Shown: positions 23,269-32,170, counted from the first letter of the stretch. The stretch: DNA of 56,314 nucleotides from Catenulispora pinistramenti (GCF_018274385.1 NZ_JAAFYZ010000048.1:1-56314); one strand, 5' to 3'. The notes: a model not told the origin generated them from the letters alone. Numbers and translations are program-made.

Positions 23269-25557
23269 CTACCGGGCCCTGCTGTGTGGCTGGTCGCGGT
23301 AGGCGGGCTGCCACGAGATCTCCGGCTCCGGCTCAGTTGTCTTGGATACCCGGACCGGCGGCTCGGATTCCACCGAACCCTCCACGGACAACCGTGGGAG
23401 CAGCCGGTCGAGGATCCGCGGCAGCCACCAGTTCCCCCGGCCGAATCCGTGCATCAGCGCCGGGACCAGAATCATCCGCAGCAACAGGACATCGAGCAGG
23501 ATCGACACCGCCAGAGCCACGCCGAACTCGGCGATCATCCGCTGCCCGCCGGCGATGAAGGACCCGAACACGCACGCCATGATCACCGCGGCGGCGCAGA
23601 TCACCTGACCGGTCTCACCGTGGCCGACCCGCACTGAACGGTGGTTGTCGCCGGTCTTCGTCCACTCCTCGTGCATGCGGCTGATCAGGAACACCTGATA
23701 GTCCATCGACAGCCCGAACAGGATGCCGATGACCATCACCGGCACGGCGGAGTCCACCGGCCCGGCCCCGCCGGCGCCCAACGCCTCCGAGCCCCAGCCC
23801 CACTGGAAGACCGCGACCAGCGAGCCGAACGCCACCCCCATCGTGAGCAGGTTCATCGCCACGCCGATCAACGGCACCAGCAGGCTGCGGAAGGCGAGCA
23901 TCATCAGCAGGCAGCCCAGTCCGACGATGATCCCGACGAACGCCGGCAGCTTGTGGTTCAGCGCGGAGTCGAAGTCGTCGGACATCGCGGTCTGGCCGCC
24001 GACCAGCACGTGCAGCGTCGTACCCCGCTCGGCCGCCGGGACCACATCGGTCCGCAGCCGGTGGATCAGCTCGGACGTGCCCCGGTCCTGGGGCGACGTG
24101 GTGGGCACCACCTGAACCACTGCCACCTTCTGCCCCGCCGGCAGCACCGGGGCTTCCACGGCGGCCACGCCCGGGGCGGTGTGCAGCCGCTCCACGAGCC
24201 GGTCCAGGGCCGGTCGGTCCGCGGCGGCCGGAACTTCGGCGACGAGCAGCAGCGGCCCGTTGAACCCGGGCCCGAAGCCCTTGGCCAGCAGGTCGTAGGA
24301 CTGCCGTGTGGTGGACGCCTTCGGGTCGTTCCCGGCGTCTGAGGAACCCATCCGCAGCGACAGGACCGGCAGGGCGACCACCGCCATCACGGCGAGCGCC
24401 AGCACCGCCTTGCCGAACGGCCGCAGCTGAACCCGCCTGGCCCACCGGGTGAACGCGTTCCGCGCCTCGGCCGGCGCCGACCGCCGCGGCAGCCGCACCG
24501 AGACCCGGTCGGGGCCGGAGGCCCGCCAGGCCTTCAGCTCCTTGCGCTGCCGGCGGCTCAGAACCATGGTCTTCAGCAGGCCGAGCAGTGCGGGCAGCAG
24601 AGTGACCGCGGCGAACACGGTCATCGCGACGGTCATCGCGGCACCGAGCGCCATCCCGTTCAGGAAGTCCAAGCCGAGGGCGAACATCCCGAGCAGCGCG
24701 ATGACGACGGACCCGCCGGCGAACAGCACCGCACGGCCGGATGTGTTCAGCGCCGCGGCCATCGCCTCCTCCACCGAGAGCCCGGCCATCAGCCCCTTGC
24801 GATGCCGGTTGACGATGAACAGGGCGTAGTCGATGCCGACGCCCAGGCCGACCAGCGTCGCCAGGATCGGCGTGGAAGACGGCAGCGCCATGCCATGCGA
24901 CAGCAGTCCCACGACCAGCACCCCGGTGGACACCCCGGCGATGCCGGTGAGGATCGGCAGCACGGCCGCACCGACCGAACGGAACACCAGGCCCAGGACC
25001 ACCAGCGCGGCGAGCACACCGACCAGTTCCTGCGAACCGCCGCCGCTGTCGGTGGCTATGGAGACCGCGGCACCGCCGAGCTCGACTTGCAGCCCGTCGG
25101 TCCGGGCCGCGTCAGCCAGCGCCACGACGGTCTTCGCCTGATCGACGGGAATCTTGCCCGCCTCCTGGGTGAACATCAGCGTCGCGTAGGCGGTCATCCC
25201 ATCCGGGCTGATCTGCGATTTCCCCTGCGGACTGTAGGGACTGGCGACGGACGCGATCCCCGGCGCCTTGGCGATACGGTCCAGTGCCTGCGTCATCCGC
25301 TCCTGAACCGCGCCGTCGGTGACCCGGCCGTGCACCGTGTGCCAGACCACGCTGTCGCTGTCCCCGCCAGCGGCGGGCTGCACCGTCTTCAGCAGGTCCA
25401 CGGCACGGCTCGACTCCGAGGCCGGAATCGACAGTCTGTTGTCATACTGCGGCTTCGATGCTCCGGACAACACTCCGAGACCCACGATGAGCGCGAGCCA
25501 GGCGAACAAGGTCACTAACCGGTGCCGGTGGCACCAGCGGGCGAGGGTGGTCATCAA
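23269..25557 (-). CDS. MMPL/RND-family membrane transporter
   Basis: A 762-aa RND-superfamily exporter. After one N-terminal helix comes a large extracytoplasmic loop, then a helix bundle with LGVGIDYALFIVNRHR (about 238-253) and a second periplasmic loop. The second bundle contains FGLSMDYQVFLISRMHEEW (about 610-628). The paired Asp-Tyr residues in both bundles are the proton-relay positions of MmpL proteins. The C-terminus is cytosolic and polar. Actinobacterial MMPL proteins export lipids, polyketides or siderophores; the substrate is unknown. The minus-strand ATG is at 25557. A truncated ABC ATPase gene lies upstream on the same strand, hinting at a once larger export locus. Confidence 0.92.
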   Translation of the reverse strand: MMTTLARWCHRHRLVTLFAWLALIVGLGVLSGASKPQYDNRLSIPASESSRAVDLLKTVQPAAGGDSDSVVWHTVHGRVTDGAVQERMTQALDRIAKAPGIASVASPYSPQGKSQISPDGMTAYATLMFTQEAGKIPVDQAKTVVALADAARTDGLQVELGGAAVSIATDSGGGSQELVGVLAALVVLGLVFRSVGAAVLPILTGIAGVSTGVLVVGLLSHGMALPSSTPILATLVGLGVGIDYALFIVNRHRKGLMAGLSVEEAMAAALNTSGRAVLFAGGSVVIALLGMFALGLDFLNGMALGAAMTVAMTVFAAVTLLPALLGLLKTMVLSRRQRKELKAWRASGPDRVSVRLPRRSAPAEARNAFTRWARRVQLRPFGKAVLALAVMAVVALPVLSLRMGSSDAGNDPKASTTRQSYDLLAKGFGPGFNGPLLLVAEVPAAADRPALDRLVERLHTAPGVAAVEAPVLPAGQKVAVVQVVPTTSPQDRGTSELIHRLRTDVVPAAERGTTLHVLVGGQTAMSDDFDSALNHKLPAFVGIIVGLGCLLMMLAFRSLLVPLIGVAMNLLTMGVAFGSLVAVFQWGWGSEALGAGGAGPVDSAVPVMVIGILFGLSMDYQVFLISRMHEEWTKTGDNHRSVRVGHGETGQVICAAAVIMACVFGSFIAGGQRMIAEFGVALAVSILLDVLLLRMILVPALMHGFGRGNWWLPRILDRLLPRLSVEGSVESEPPVRVSKTTEPEPEISWQPAYRDQPHSRAR

Positions 25558-25860
25558 AACTCTCCGATATCAGTTCACGCACCGGCTCGACGCACGTTCC
25601 ACGACGCCGGGACGGCGCCGCGGACTGTGTCTGGTGGATGCAGGGTTTTCATAGGCTGTGGAACGCTGTACCGAGCGGCGCCTGAGGGATCCAAGACCCC
25701 GGCTGCGCGCCCCCGCCAACGACCGCATATGCGCGTCGGCCATCGGCGGGTCCGCCGATCTGTCCGATCCGCGCCGACGCCCGCCGCGGCATCGCCCGCG
25801 CGGAGAGCATGATCGCTGCGGCTCGCGGTATCGCGACGGCTGCCAGGACCGCCGCGCACT
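25558..25860. other. Gene-free gap upstream of the MMPL gene
   Basis: About 300 bp without a credible frame; it presumably holds the MMPL promoter, though none is clear. The downstream part of the broken ABC ATPase gene should have been here and is missing. Confidence 0.4.
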
Positions 25861-26196
25861 TCAGCGGGGAGACACCGGGTAGCGCTGGAATACGAACCCG
25901 ACCAGGTCGCGCCGCAGCCGGGTCAGCCCGGTCTCGGACCTGCCCTCCGACCCGCTGCCGCCGACCGACCCGCTGCCGCCGGCCCGGGCGCTGCCGCCGA
26001 CCGGGCGGTCCGGGCCGTAGGCGCAGTGCGGGGTAGTGCTCTTGCCAGAGCCGGAGGCGCCGATGATCAGGGCGAACGCGGCGCGCCGGATGGCGTGTCT
26101 GACGTGGCGCGGGGCGGTCGTGCGGCCGTCGGCCTCGATAACACGGTCCAAGGTCACCGCGTTGGTGTCGGTCGCGGTTCGGGTATCGGTGCTCAC
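25861..26196 (-). pseudogene. Truncated MacB/LolD-type ABC ATPase
   Basis: The frame starts like an export ATPase (VTLDRVI), keeps Walker A GASGSGKST near residues 46-54 and the LTRLRRDLVGFVFQ Q-loop segment, then ends a few residues later. Signature, Walker B and H-loop are all absent, so it cannot be an active ATPase. The stretch between Walker A and Q-loop is expanded by a Gly/Ser repeat (GGSGSVGGSGSEG) encoded by CGGCAGCGGGTCGG-like repeats. The core helix after Walker A is altered (PHCAYGPDRP versus the usual LLHCAAGLDRP type). Intact relatives are about 230-250 aa and partner FtsX-like permeases; no such permease is present. Confidence 0.75.
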
Positions 26197-26254
26197 GTCC
26201 TAGACGCTAGTTTTCGATCTCCGCCACGAACACGGGCCGCGGTCCCGTCTTCCA

Positions 26255-26272
26255 GGTGTAGAGCGCTACACC
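26255..26272. promoter_or_regulatory. 7-bp inverted repeat, candidate operator of the broken ABC gene
   Basis: GGTGTAG-AGCG-CTACACC lies 59 bp upstream of the minus-strand start at 26196. Perfect arms with a 4-bp centre resemble TetR/PadR-type operators. The cognate regulator is not adjacent. Confidence 0.4.
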
Positions 26273-26387
26273 CCGTAGGTGGGGAAGGCCGGGTGGTCCA
26301 GCCGCGTCAGGCGCCCGACGGGTTGGGGCGACCGGACGGGACTCAGGCCGCCAGTAGCCGTCGTAGCGCGGTCCGGCTGTCGCCAAG

Positions 26388-26615
26388 GTGTCGTCGGGTC
26401 GTAGCGGTCGTCGGCCTCGACGGCGGCATGACCAGGCGACCCGGCAGGAACTCGCGAACGCGCCCTTCGAGTACATCGAAGCCTGGTATAACCCGCACCG
26501 CCGACTCTCCACGATCGGCATGCTCAGCCCCGTACAGTTCGAACACACACATGCGCTCACCGTCAGGCGAGAGCGCACCGGACCCGTCCGGGAAACCAGG
26601 GGCAAGCTCACCTAG
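26388..26615 (+). pseudogene. C-terminal fragment of an IS3-family transposase (OrfB)
   Basis: Only the end of the rve-type integrase survives: FEYIEAWYNPHRRLSTIG, then MLSPVQFEH, the hallmark tail of IS3-family OrfB just after the catalytic Glu. The DDE core and OrfA are missing, so the copy is dead. It abuts the IS1380 relic, indicating repeated insertion and decay in this spot. Confidence 0.8.
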
Positions 26616-26634
26616 CCTCCGTGTTTCGGGCTGG

Positions 26635-27969
26635 TCAGCAGGCCTGTGGTCGGGGCAAGGCGGCGAGGCGGCGAGGCGGCGAGGCGGCGAGGCGGGCGAA
26701 GGCGGCGGCCAGCTGTCGGGCCCAGGGCCGGCGCTCGGCGATGCGCAGGTGACAACGTCGCTGACCTCGGGTGATACGGGCTGCGGTGTGCAACAGCCGG
26801 TAGCGCAACTTCTTCGGCTCGGCTTTCGCGAGTTCGCCGTCCAGCAGCAGGGCCTGGGTCCAGGCGAGCAGGTCGATCGCGGCCAGGGCCAGCTCCAGCC
26901 AGGCGGCGTTGATGGCGAACTGGCGGGACGGGAAACGGCCGAAGCCGGTGTCCTTGCCGCACCGGATGCGGTCCCCGACGCGGGCGTGGGCCCGGTGCCG
27001 GGCGTCCAGCCACGGCAGCGAGCCGGAGCCGGCGGGGCTGTCGGTGGCGATGAGCTGGTGGCGCATGTCTTCGACGGTGTCGAACAGGTCCAGCTGGGCG
27101 CCGGGATGCGGACGTTCACGACGCACGATGAACCGCGTGTCCTCGGGGAATCCGCCACTGTCCAGCAGCCCGGTCAGGTCGGCGACCTCGGCGCCGTCGC
27201 GCAGCTCATCGTCTGTGTCGATGGCCGGATACCAGGCGGCGGCCGGGAGCTTGACGACCGCTTCGCGGACCTTCTCATCGATGGGTGCCCGACGGAGAAC
27301 CGCACGTCGCAGCTGGTCTCGCGCAGGGTCCTGAGGTGCGCCAGGAACTCCTTGGTGCAGCCGGCGGTGTTCGAGCCGGCGCGGCCGGGGCGCAGGATCG
27401 CGGCCAGGGCCTCGCCGGGGTTGTCCAGGAAGCAGAACATCGGGTGGTAGCCGAACGTCCTGTTCCAGGTCGGGTCGCGTCCTGCTTCTCCGAATGGCAG
27501 ATCACGATGCTGGCGTCGATGTCCAGCACCAGCCCCGGTATCGCCTTGCCTGCGGCTCTGGCCTGTGGGAAGTCGCCGCGGGTATCAGTATGCTGCGCCC
27601 AGGGGACCTCCCGTGCGGCTGCTCGCGCGGATCGCAGCCGGGCCAGTGCCTGGTCGTCGATGGCGTCCAGCACCCGCCAGGCCGTGGCCGGCGACGCGAC
27701 CGGCCCGAACAGCTCGCCTGATCCCGCAGCACCGCCAGGTCGGATATCGTCTCGCCGCCGTCGGCCGGCATCACCGCCACGTCGACTGCGACCCGGCCCG
27801 GATCGTGCCCGCCGGACCGCTGCCGCGACGGGGCCAGCACCGCCGAGAACGCCTGCTCAAGACCGGTGGCCTCGGCCAGATCGGCCAGCAGCCGGGCCCC
27901 GGCGTGCCCGACCACGCCCCGCCCGTCGGACGCCACGGACAACCTTGGACGGGATCTTGTAGTGTTCAC
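26635..27969 (-). pseudogene. Multiply frameshifted IS1380-family transposase
   Basis: Pieces in three frames join into one transposase. 27969-27720 is the N-terminus (GVVGHAGARLLADLAEATGL). About 27700-27480 contains VLDAIDDQALARLR, GLVLDIDASIVICHSEK with the first catalytic Asp. About 27440-27280 has CFLDNPGEALAAILRPG and GSNTA. 27240-26635 holds WYPAIDTDDE-like sequence, FIVRRERPHPGAQ, FGRFPSRQFAINAAWLELAL and a helical tail. At least three frame changes make it non-functional. IS1380 DDE transposases are about 450-470 aa, matching the total span. The copy is in the same strand as its neighbours but has no clear target duplication. Confidence 0.85.
26661..26692. repeat. Four tandem copies of an 8-bp unit
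   Basis: CGGCGAGG repeats four times near the 3' end of the dead IS1380 transposase, encoding a repeated Ala/Ser/Pro/Arg segment. The unit is not a multiple of three, so each slip would change frame. Confidence 0.8.
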
Positions 27970-27973
27970 CTGG

Positions 27974-28045
27974 AAAGTGCTCCTGCGCTGGGCGTTCTTA
28001 CCTTAGACAAGCAAGATCATCCCAGCTCCAGGGGCACTTTCGCGT
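27974..28045. other. Long imperfect inverted repeat next to the IS1380 relic
   Basis: GGAAAGTGCTCCTGCGCTGG at the left recurs inverted as CCAGCTCCAGGGGCACTTTC at the right, separated by about 27 bp. It may contain the former IS end, or form a transcript-end hairpin. The assignment to either is open. Confidence 0.4.
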
Positions 28046-28103
28046 TCCGGTATCAGCCCCCGGACACCTCTACTGAACGCCCGAGGCTAGGGGTCAGTAG
28101 CGG

Positions 28104-29000
28104 TCACCGCTGCGCACGTCGGAAGTCTCCTGGGGCGAGGCCGGCCTGTCGGGCGAAGAACTTGCCGAAATTGGTGGCCTCGGTGAAGCCGAGGGCGTGG
28201 GCGATCGCAGATACCGGCTGATCGGTGTGTGCGAGGAGTCGTTGGGCTTCAAGGCTCACGCGTGCGTCGAGGAGTTGTTTGGCGGTGCGGCCGGTGGCGG
28301 CCTGGCAGGCGCGTGTCAGGGTTCGTGGTGCGTAACCCAAGCGTGCGGCGTAGGTCTCGACGGATCGCGTGGTGGCGAAGGAGCGTTCGAGTTCGCGGCG
28401 GAAGGCTAGATACGCGTCGGCGGTGGTCGCGTGTACGTCGTGGTCCACGTCGGGATCTGACAGGGCCGCGACGCGTAGGAGGAGTGCGCCGAGGAGCTGG
28501 CGGAGAAGTGCGCCGGTGAGGTCGAGGCCGGCTGCGTGCGTGGCCGGAGCGCCGTGCCAACTCCGGTACACCGCGGCAAGCTCCTGCACGGCACGATCGA
28601 ACGTGCCGAAGGTGTCCGGCGGCAGCGGCCATGCGACCGGGCCGAATCCGTCGAGTACCGGGCTTGCCGGTGGAAGCGGTGGCGGGTAGTCGGGGGTGAA
28701 CAGCAGGAGGACCGCGTCGAGGTCCGCGGGGTGGCCGGCCGCGCCGTAGGGCAGCCTCTGGACCTGGCCGGGCCGCAGATGCAGCAGGGTGCCCCGTACG
28801 CACTCGTAGTCGACGAAATCGACCATCGCGGTGCCCTCGCCGTCGCGCACCAGCATGATCTGGTGGAAGTCCAGACGGCTCGGCCGGCGCGCTACTGAGC
28901 TCTTTAGCCGGGGCTTCAGCTCGTCGAAGGTCAGAACCTCGATGCCGGCGTGTGGGCTGTCCGGGTTGTCGAAGGCGATGTCGATGATCACGTTGTCCAT
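28104..29000 (-). CDS. AraC-family transcriptional regulator
   Basis: A 298-aa regulator. The N-terminal half is a cupin-like ligand domain (LDFHQIMLVRDGEGTAMVDF, HLRPGQVQRLPYG). The C-terminal about 100 residues carry two helix-turn-helix motifs: SVETYAARLGYAPRTLTRAC and QPVSAIAHALGFTEATNFGKFF, ending PGDFRR, the standard AraC signature. It is divergent from the SnoaL-like gene at 29105 with a 104-bp shared promoter region, a common arrangement for AraC regulators and their single target. Confidence 0.92.
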   Translation of the reverse strand: MDNVIIDIAFDNPDSPHAGIEVLTFDELKPRLKSSVARRPSRLDFHQIMLVRDGEGTAMVDFVDYECVRGTLLHLRPGQVQRLPYGAAGHPADLDAVLLLFTPDYPPPLPPASPVLDGFGPVAWPLPPDTFGTFDRAVQELAAVYRSWHGAPATHAAGLDLTGALLRQLLGALLLRVAALSDPDVDHDVHATTADAYLAFRRELERSFATTRSVETYAARLGYAPRTLTRACQAATGRTAKQLLDARVSLEAQRLLAHTDQPVSAIAHALGFTEATNFGKFFARQAGLAPGDFRRAQR

Positions 29001-29104
29001 TTTCGACCATCGCGGGACCGAACTGCACCTCGTCTCCCATGCGGGGTCGAAGGCATCGTGGAGTCAGCACCAGAACCGCTTCGGAAAGTAGGGATTCTTC
29101 CATC

Positions 29105-29485
29105 ATGTTCACTTCCGTCACCGACCCCGCCAAGCTCCCGATCCTGTTCCAGGACGCCCTGAACGCCGGCGCCGTCGAGGACGTCCTCGCGCTGTTCGCG
29201 CCCGGCGCGGGCATGCGCACCGTGGCCGGCGAGATCATCTCCGGCGACGACGCGTTGCGCGCGGAGATCAGCGGGACCGTCGCCGCCGGCGGCAAGCTGA
29301 CCAACGTCCAGCGCCACACGCTGCTCGGCGCGGACACCGCCCTCCTGGTCACCGCCTGGACCATGGAGATCGACGGCCCCGAGGGCCAGCGGATCACCGC
29401 CACCGGCACCACCGCCAACATCGCCCGGCAGGACGCTGACGGCGATTGGCGGTTCACCATGCTCAACCCGCTCGGCACCGCCTGA
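29105..29485 (+). CDS. SnoaL/NTF2-like small protein
   Basis: A 126-aa cytosolic protein with an NTF2-like cone fold pattern: helix (LPILFQDALNAGAVEDVLALF), APGAGMRTVAGE, ISGDDALRAEISG, then three beta strands (TNVQRHTLLGADTALLV, TWTMEIDGPEGQRITATGT, DGDWRFTMLNPLG). Such proteins are ketosteroid-isomerase-like enzymes or small-molecule binders, and no function can be named. ATG at 29105. Divergent from the AraC gene, which probably controls it. A perfect terminator follows 8 nt after the stop. Confidence 0.85.
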   Translation: MFTSVTDPAKLPILFQDALNAGAVEDVLALFAPGAGMRTVAGEIISGDDALRAEISGTVAAGGKLTNVQRHTLLGADTALLVTAWTMEIDGPEGQRITATGTTANIARQDADGDWRFTMLNPLGTA

Positions 29486-29492
29486 GCTTCAT

Positions 29493-29532
29493 CGGTCCTG
29501 CGTCCCCAGCCGCGAGCGGGGACGCAGGACCG
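29493..29532. terminator. Strong 15-bp hairpin terminator
   Basis: CGGTCCTGCGTCCCC and GGGGACGCAGGACCG pair perfectly over 15 bp around a 10-nt loop, immediately after the SnoaL-like gene. It can also serve the convergent minus-strand gene ending at 29601. Confidence 0.9.
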
Positions 29533-29600
29533 ACTGCGTTATGTCAGCGGCAGACGCGACTGGCGTGCTGCCCTACGACCGGGAAGACAGCCTCCTGAGG

Positions 29601-31016
29601 TCAGGGGACGATCGCATAGTTGACTTTGGTGGGCAGGTAGGCGTTGTAGTCTTCGCCGTTCTTGTGTTTGCCGGCGACGGTCAGCGCGGTGGATACGTCG
29701 CCGGTGCTCGGGGGTTCTTCGCACGCCAAGAGGAAGCCACGGCAATCCAGGTAGTAGCCGTAGGTGACGGTGATGACGGCGGGCTTGTTCAGGCCGATGC
29801 GGATTCCGGTACCGAGGCCGCAGTTGTAGTGCTGCCGGCTCCATGGCGCGTGGCTGACAAGGAGATCGGAGTTCCTGCAGGTGCCCTGGTAGGTCGTGCC
29901 GGCCTGCCACAACGTGAAGGAATCGGGGTAGCCGCTGTATTCCAGCGTCGGCCTCCACAGCGCGGGCAGGCTCATTCCGCCCTCGGTCCAGTGGAAAGTA
30001 TTTTCCAGCGGCCTGATGGTGTAGTCCAGAGGCTTGCTGTTCTGATTGTGCTCGGTCCACTTGGAGTCGACCAGCAGAGTCAGGCTCGCTTTGTTGCCGT
30101 CTTTGGGAAGGACCAGGGCGACGTCTTTGTCGTCGATGCGCTCGGTCGTCCATTGTAGGCTGGCGCCCTGCTCGATCAGTTCTTCCGGGGTGGGCGGCGG
30201 GGTGGGCTGCCAGTCCTGTGAGCCGCCGGCGAACCAGCCCCAGATCATCTTGCCCAGCGACCACAGGGCCAGCCCCACGGCGATGACGGCGCCGGCCGGC
30301 GGGCACTTGATGGCCACGGCGGTCGCGATCAGCGACACGGTCGCGACGACGATGCCTTCCGCGTCTCCGTTGATCGCCGAGTCGACCAGCGAGAACACGT
30401 CGCCGACGCCGGGAATCAGACTGACGGCCGCCTTGCCGAACTTGACCACGCTGCCCTCGGCCAGGGACTTCGTCCCGTCAAGCGCTACCACCCCCTGGGA
30501 GACCTTCCCGGCGATGTCGGCGATCTCGTCCACGGTCTCGGAGCTGGCTCCGACCTTGCGCACGAATACGTTCTTGCTGGCCTTCGCCACGTTCCGCATC
30601 ACCTTGACCAGGCTGCCGGAGAACGCGCGCGGCTGCGGACCGCCCGGCGCGGAGGCGTCCGGGCCGTTGGCGGCGGTCACCAACTGCGGGTCGTCCTCGA
30701 CCTCCTGATCAAGTGCCTGGGTCAGGCTCTTGATCTCACCGGGAATATCGTGGACCTGCTGCGCGGACAACGTGCAGACCGCTCCGCCGTCCTTGATGCA
30801 GTCCTCTTCCAAGAACTGATCGAACCGGTTCGGGTCGGCCTGGACCTCCTGAAGCCAACCCGTCAGGTTCCGATCGGCAACCGACCCGGGAGCCGGCAGC
30901 GCGGCGGCCGCGGCCGGGCCCGCCGTCGTGGTGGCGGCGTGGACGGGCGCGGGCGTGGACTGCGCGAGCAGCGCCAACGCCAGCGCCGAGGCCACGGCGC
31001 ACAAGGTTCGTCTCAT
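29601..31016 (-). CDS. Secreted protein of unknown function with a central hydrophobic hairpin
   Basis: A 471-aa protein with a Sec signal (MRRTLC, hydrophobic core, cleavage near PVHA-ATT around residue 28). The exported N-terminal third is helical with a Cys pair (EEDCIKD, AVCTL). Residues about 185-265 are strongly hydrophobic and Gly-rich: KAAVSLIPGVGDVFSLVDSA, then GIVVATVSLIATAVAIK and AVIAVGLALWSLGKMIW, separated by a polar Asn/Asp/Glu turn, like a membrane-inserting hairpin. The last 200 residues are beta-rich with paired Cys (GTCRN, HYNCGLG, DCRGFLLACEE). I do not recognise the family. A membrane-active or toxin-like secreted protein is possible but unproven. No adjacent immunity-like gene is seen. 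Confidence 0.75.
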   Translation of the reverse strand: MRRTLCAVASALALALLAQSTPAPVHAATTTAGPAAAAALPAPGSVADRNLTGWLQEVQADPNRFDQFLEEDCIKDGGAVCTLSAQQVHDIPGEIKSLTQALDQEVEDDPQLVTAANGPDASAPGGPQPRAFSGSLVKVMRNVAKASKNVFVRKVGASSETVDEIADIAGKVSQGVVALDGTKSLAEGSVVKFGKAAVSLIPGVGDVFSLVDSAINGDAEGIVVATVSLIATAVAIKCPPAGAVIAVGLALWSLGKMIWGWFAGGSQDWQPTPPPTPEELIEQGASLQWTTERIDDKDVALVLPKDGNKASLTLLVDSKWTEHNQNSKPLDYTIRPLENTFHWTEGGMSLPALWRPTLEYSGYPDSFTLWQAGTTYQGTCRNSDLLVSHAPWSRQHYNCGLGTGIRIGLNKPAVITVTYGYYLDCRGFLLACEEPPSTGDVSTALTVAGKHKNGEDYNAYLPTKVNYAIVP

Positions 31017-31309
31017 GCCTTGACCATAAAGACACGAATATTCAGTCCGGGCGGCGACACGCCGATCGGCGGTACCGCGTCAGGCTGAAGTTGATCCGGA
31101 CTACGGACTAGCTCAAATATCGGTCAGGACACTGATGAACAGGCAACTGGCACAGAGCGTTGGCCATCAGGGCTCGCGGAGCGGCCGTCCTGACTATGGG
31201 ATCAGGGTTCGGTCACGGTAGCAAGGGGTCGGCGATGTTCTCGAAGCCGTCCGGCTGCCGCATCGCTACGGTCGCCACGGTCTTCCTCGTCAGTTTTGCT
31301 GGACGTGGC
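31017..31309. other. Gene-free stretch upstream of the secreted protein
   Basis: It must contain the minus-strand promoter of the secreted protein; no confident -35/-10 pair was found. A minus-strand frame ending in GFENIADPLLP at 31213 looks like the tail of a lost gene but has no upstream body. Confidence 0.35.
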
Positions 31310-31362
31310 GAAGCTCCCGTATGACGAAGAGTCCTTGCCACGGACTTTCTTCTGGGAGCTTC
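31310..31362. other. Nested inverted repeat (hairpin)
   Basis: GAAGCTCCC (31310-31318) pairs with GGGAGCTTC (31354-31362), and inside it GAAG-AGTCC pairs with GGACT-TT-CTTC. This makes a long two-tier stem that could be a terminator for the dead oxidoreductase gene (minus strand) or a mobile-element end. Confidence 0.5.
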
Positions 31363-31460
31363 ACTTTCTGGGCCTGCCGGACTCGCCGTCTGGCGGGGCG
31401 GTGTGTGTTCTGTGTTCGGAAGGGGGTGTGGCTGTCGGCGGCACTGTGTGGGCGAGGTGT

Positions 31461-31516
31461 CGTTCCGGCGTTCCGGCGTCCCGGCGTTCCGGCGTTCCGG
31501 CGTTCCGGCGTTGCGG
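31461..31516. repeat. Seven tandem copies of an 8-bp unit
   Basis: CGTTCCGG is repeated seven times (third copy CGTCCCGG, last CGTTGCGG) just beyond the 3' end of the dead oxidoreductase. It is not CRISPR: there are no spacers. Confidence 0.85.
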
Positions 31517-31517
31517 T

Positions 31518-32003
31518 TTACGGGACGGTGAGGAGGACTTTGCCGATGCTGCGGCCGGCATGACGAAGACCAGGACGGTGCGGATCGTGACGGCGTGGCG
31601 CATGAGTGGGTAGAAGGGCAGCACCGGTTCGGGGACGGCGTCGCAGGCGTAGCCGGCGATGGTTTCCGCCGGTGGCGATTACCGCTGAGGTGAGAGGGAG
31701 ATTGGCGCCGAAGGCGCTGGTGTGGTTGGCGGAGTGGATCCAGACGCGCTGGCCGATCCGGGCGGTCGGCACCCGGGGTCCGACCCGGTCGATGACGCCG
31801 GCCCCGTCGTCGCCGGGGATCACCCGGTCGTGGGTCATGGCGCGGCCGCCGGCGCCGGAGCGGCGCTTGACGCCGGCGGGGTTGATCCCCGCGGCTTCGA
31901 TCCCTACCCGGACCTCGCCGACGCGGGGTTCGGGATCGGGCAGTTCGCCGACGGTCAGGACTTCTCCGGCGGCGCCGTTGTGGTCGTACCAGGCGGCCCG
32001 CAT
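31518..32003 (-). pseudogene. Zinc-type NADPH:quinone oxidoreductase with internal deletions
   Basis: The start MRAAWYDHNGAAGEVLTVGE, then LPDPEPRVGEVRV and GINPAGVKRRSG, VIPGDDGAGVIDRVG and IGQRVWIHS are the N-terminal GroES domain of a medium-chain reductase (about 100 residues). The Rossmann NADPH domain is missing. In a second frame, ETIAGYACDAVPEPVLPFYP and TIRTVLVFVMP represent a late segment. Then, back in the first frame, GRSIGKVLLTVP gives the natural C-terminus. Three separate family segments are thus fused by deletions into 161 codons, against about 310-325 aa for a functional enzyme. The ATG is overlapped by an upstream stop (TGATG), implying former operon coupling. Confidence 0.8.
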
Positions 32004-32170
32004 CAGAGTGCTGTCTTCTTGGACGCGGCGGGCAGGAACTCCTCAAGGGCGTCGGGGGCTGGAAATCGGCGAGTCGGCCCTGGACGTCCAGGTCGATGAA
32101 GGACCGCCAGGCGGCCGCCCAGTCGGTGGCGGGTTGAGTGGGGGTGTGGCCGGGACCCGCGTTCGTGTTC
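32004..32170 (-). pseudogene. Remnant of the gene formerly coupled to the oxidoreductase
   Basis: The minus strand reads DWAAAWRSFIDLDVQGRLADFQ and, after one frame slip, DALEEFLPAASKKTAL followed by TGATG, the coupling point to the dead oxidoreductase. The sequence looks coding but matches no family I can name. Confidence 0.35.

Noticed and set aside
31461..31516. Short repeats considered as a CRISPR remnant
   Set aside because: Contiguous octamers without spacers; no cas genes in the window.
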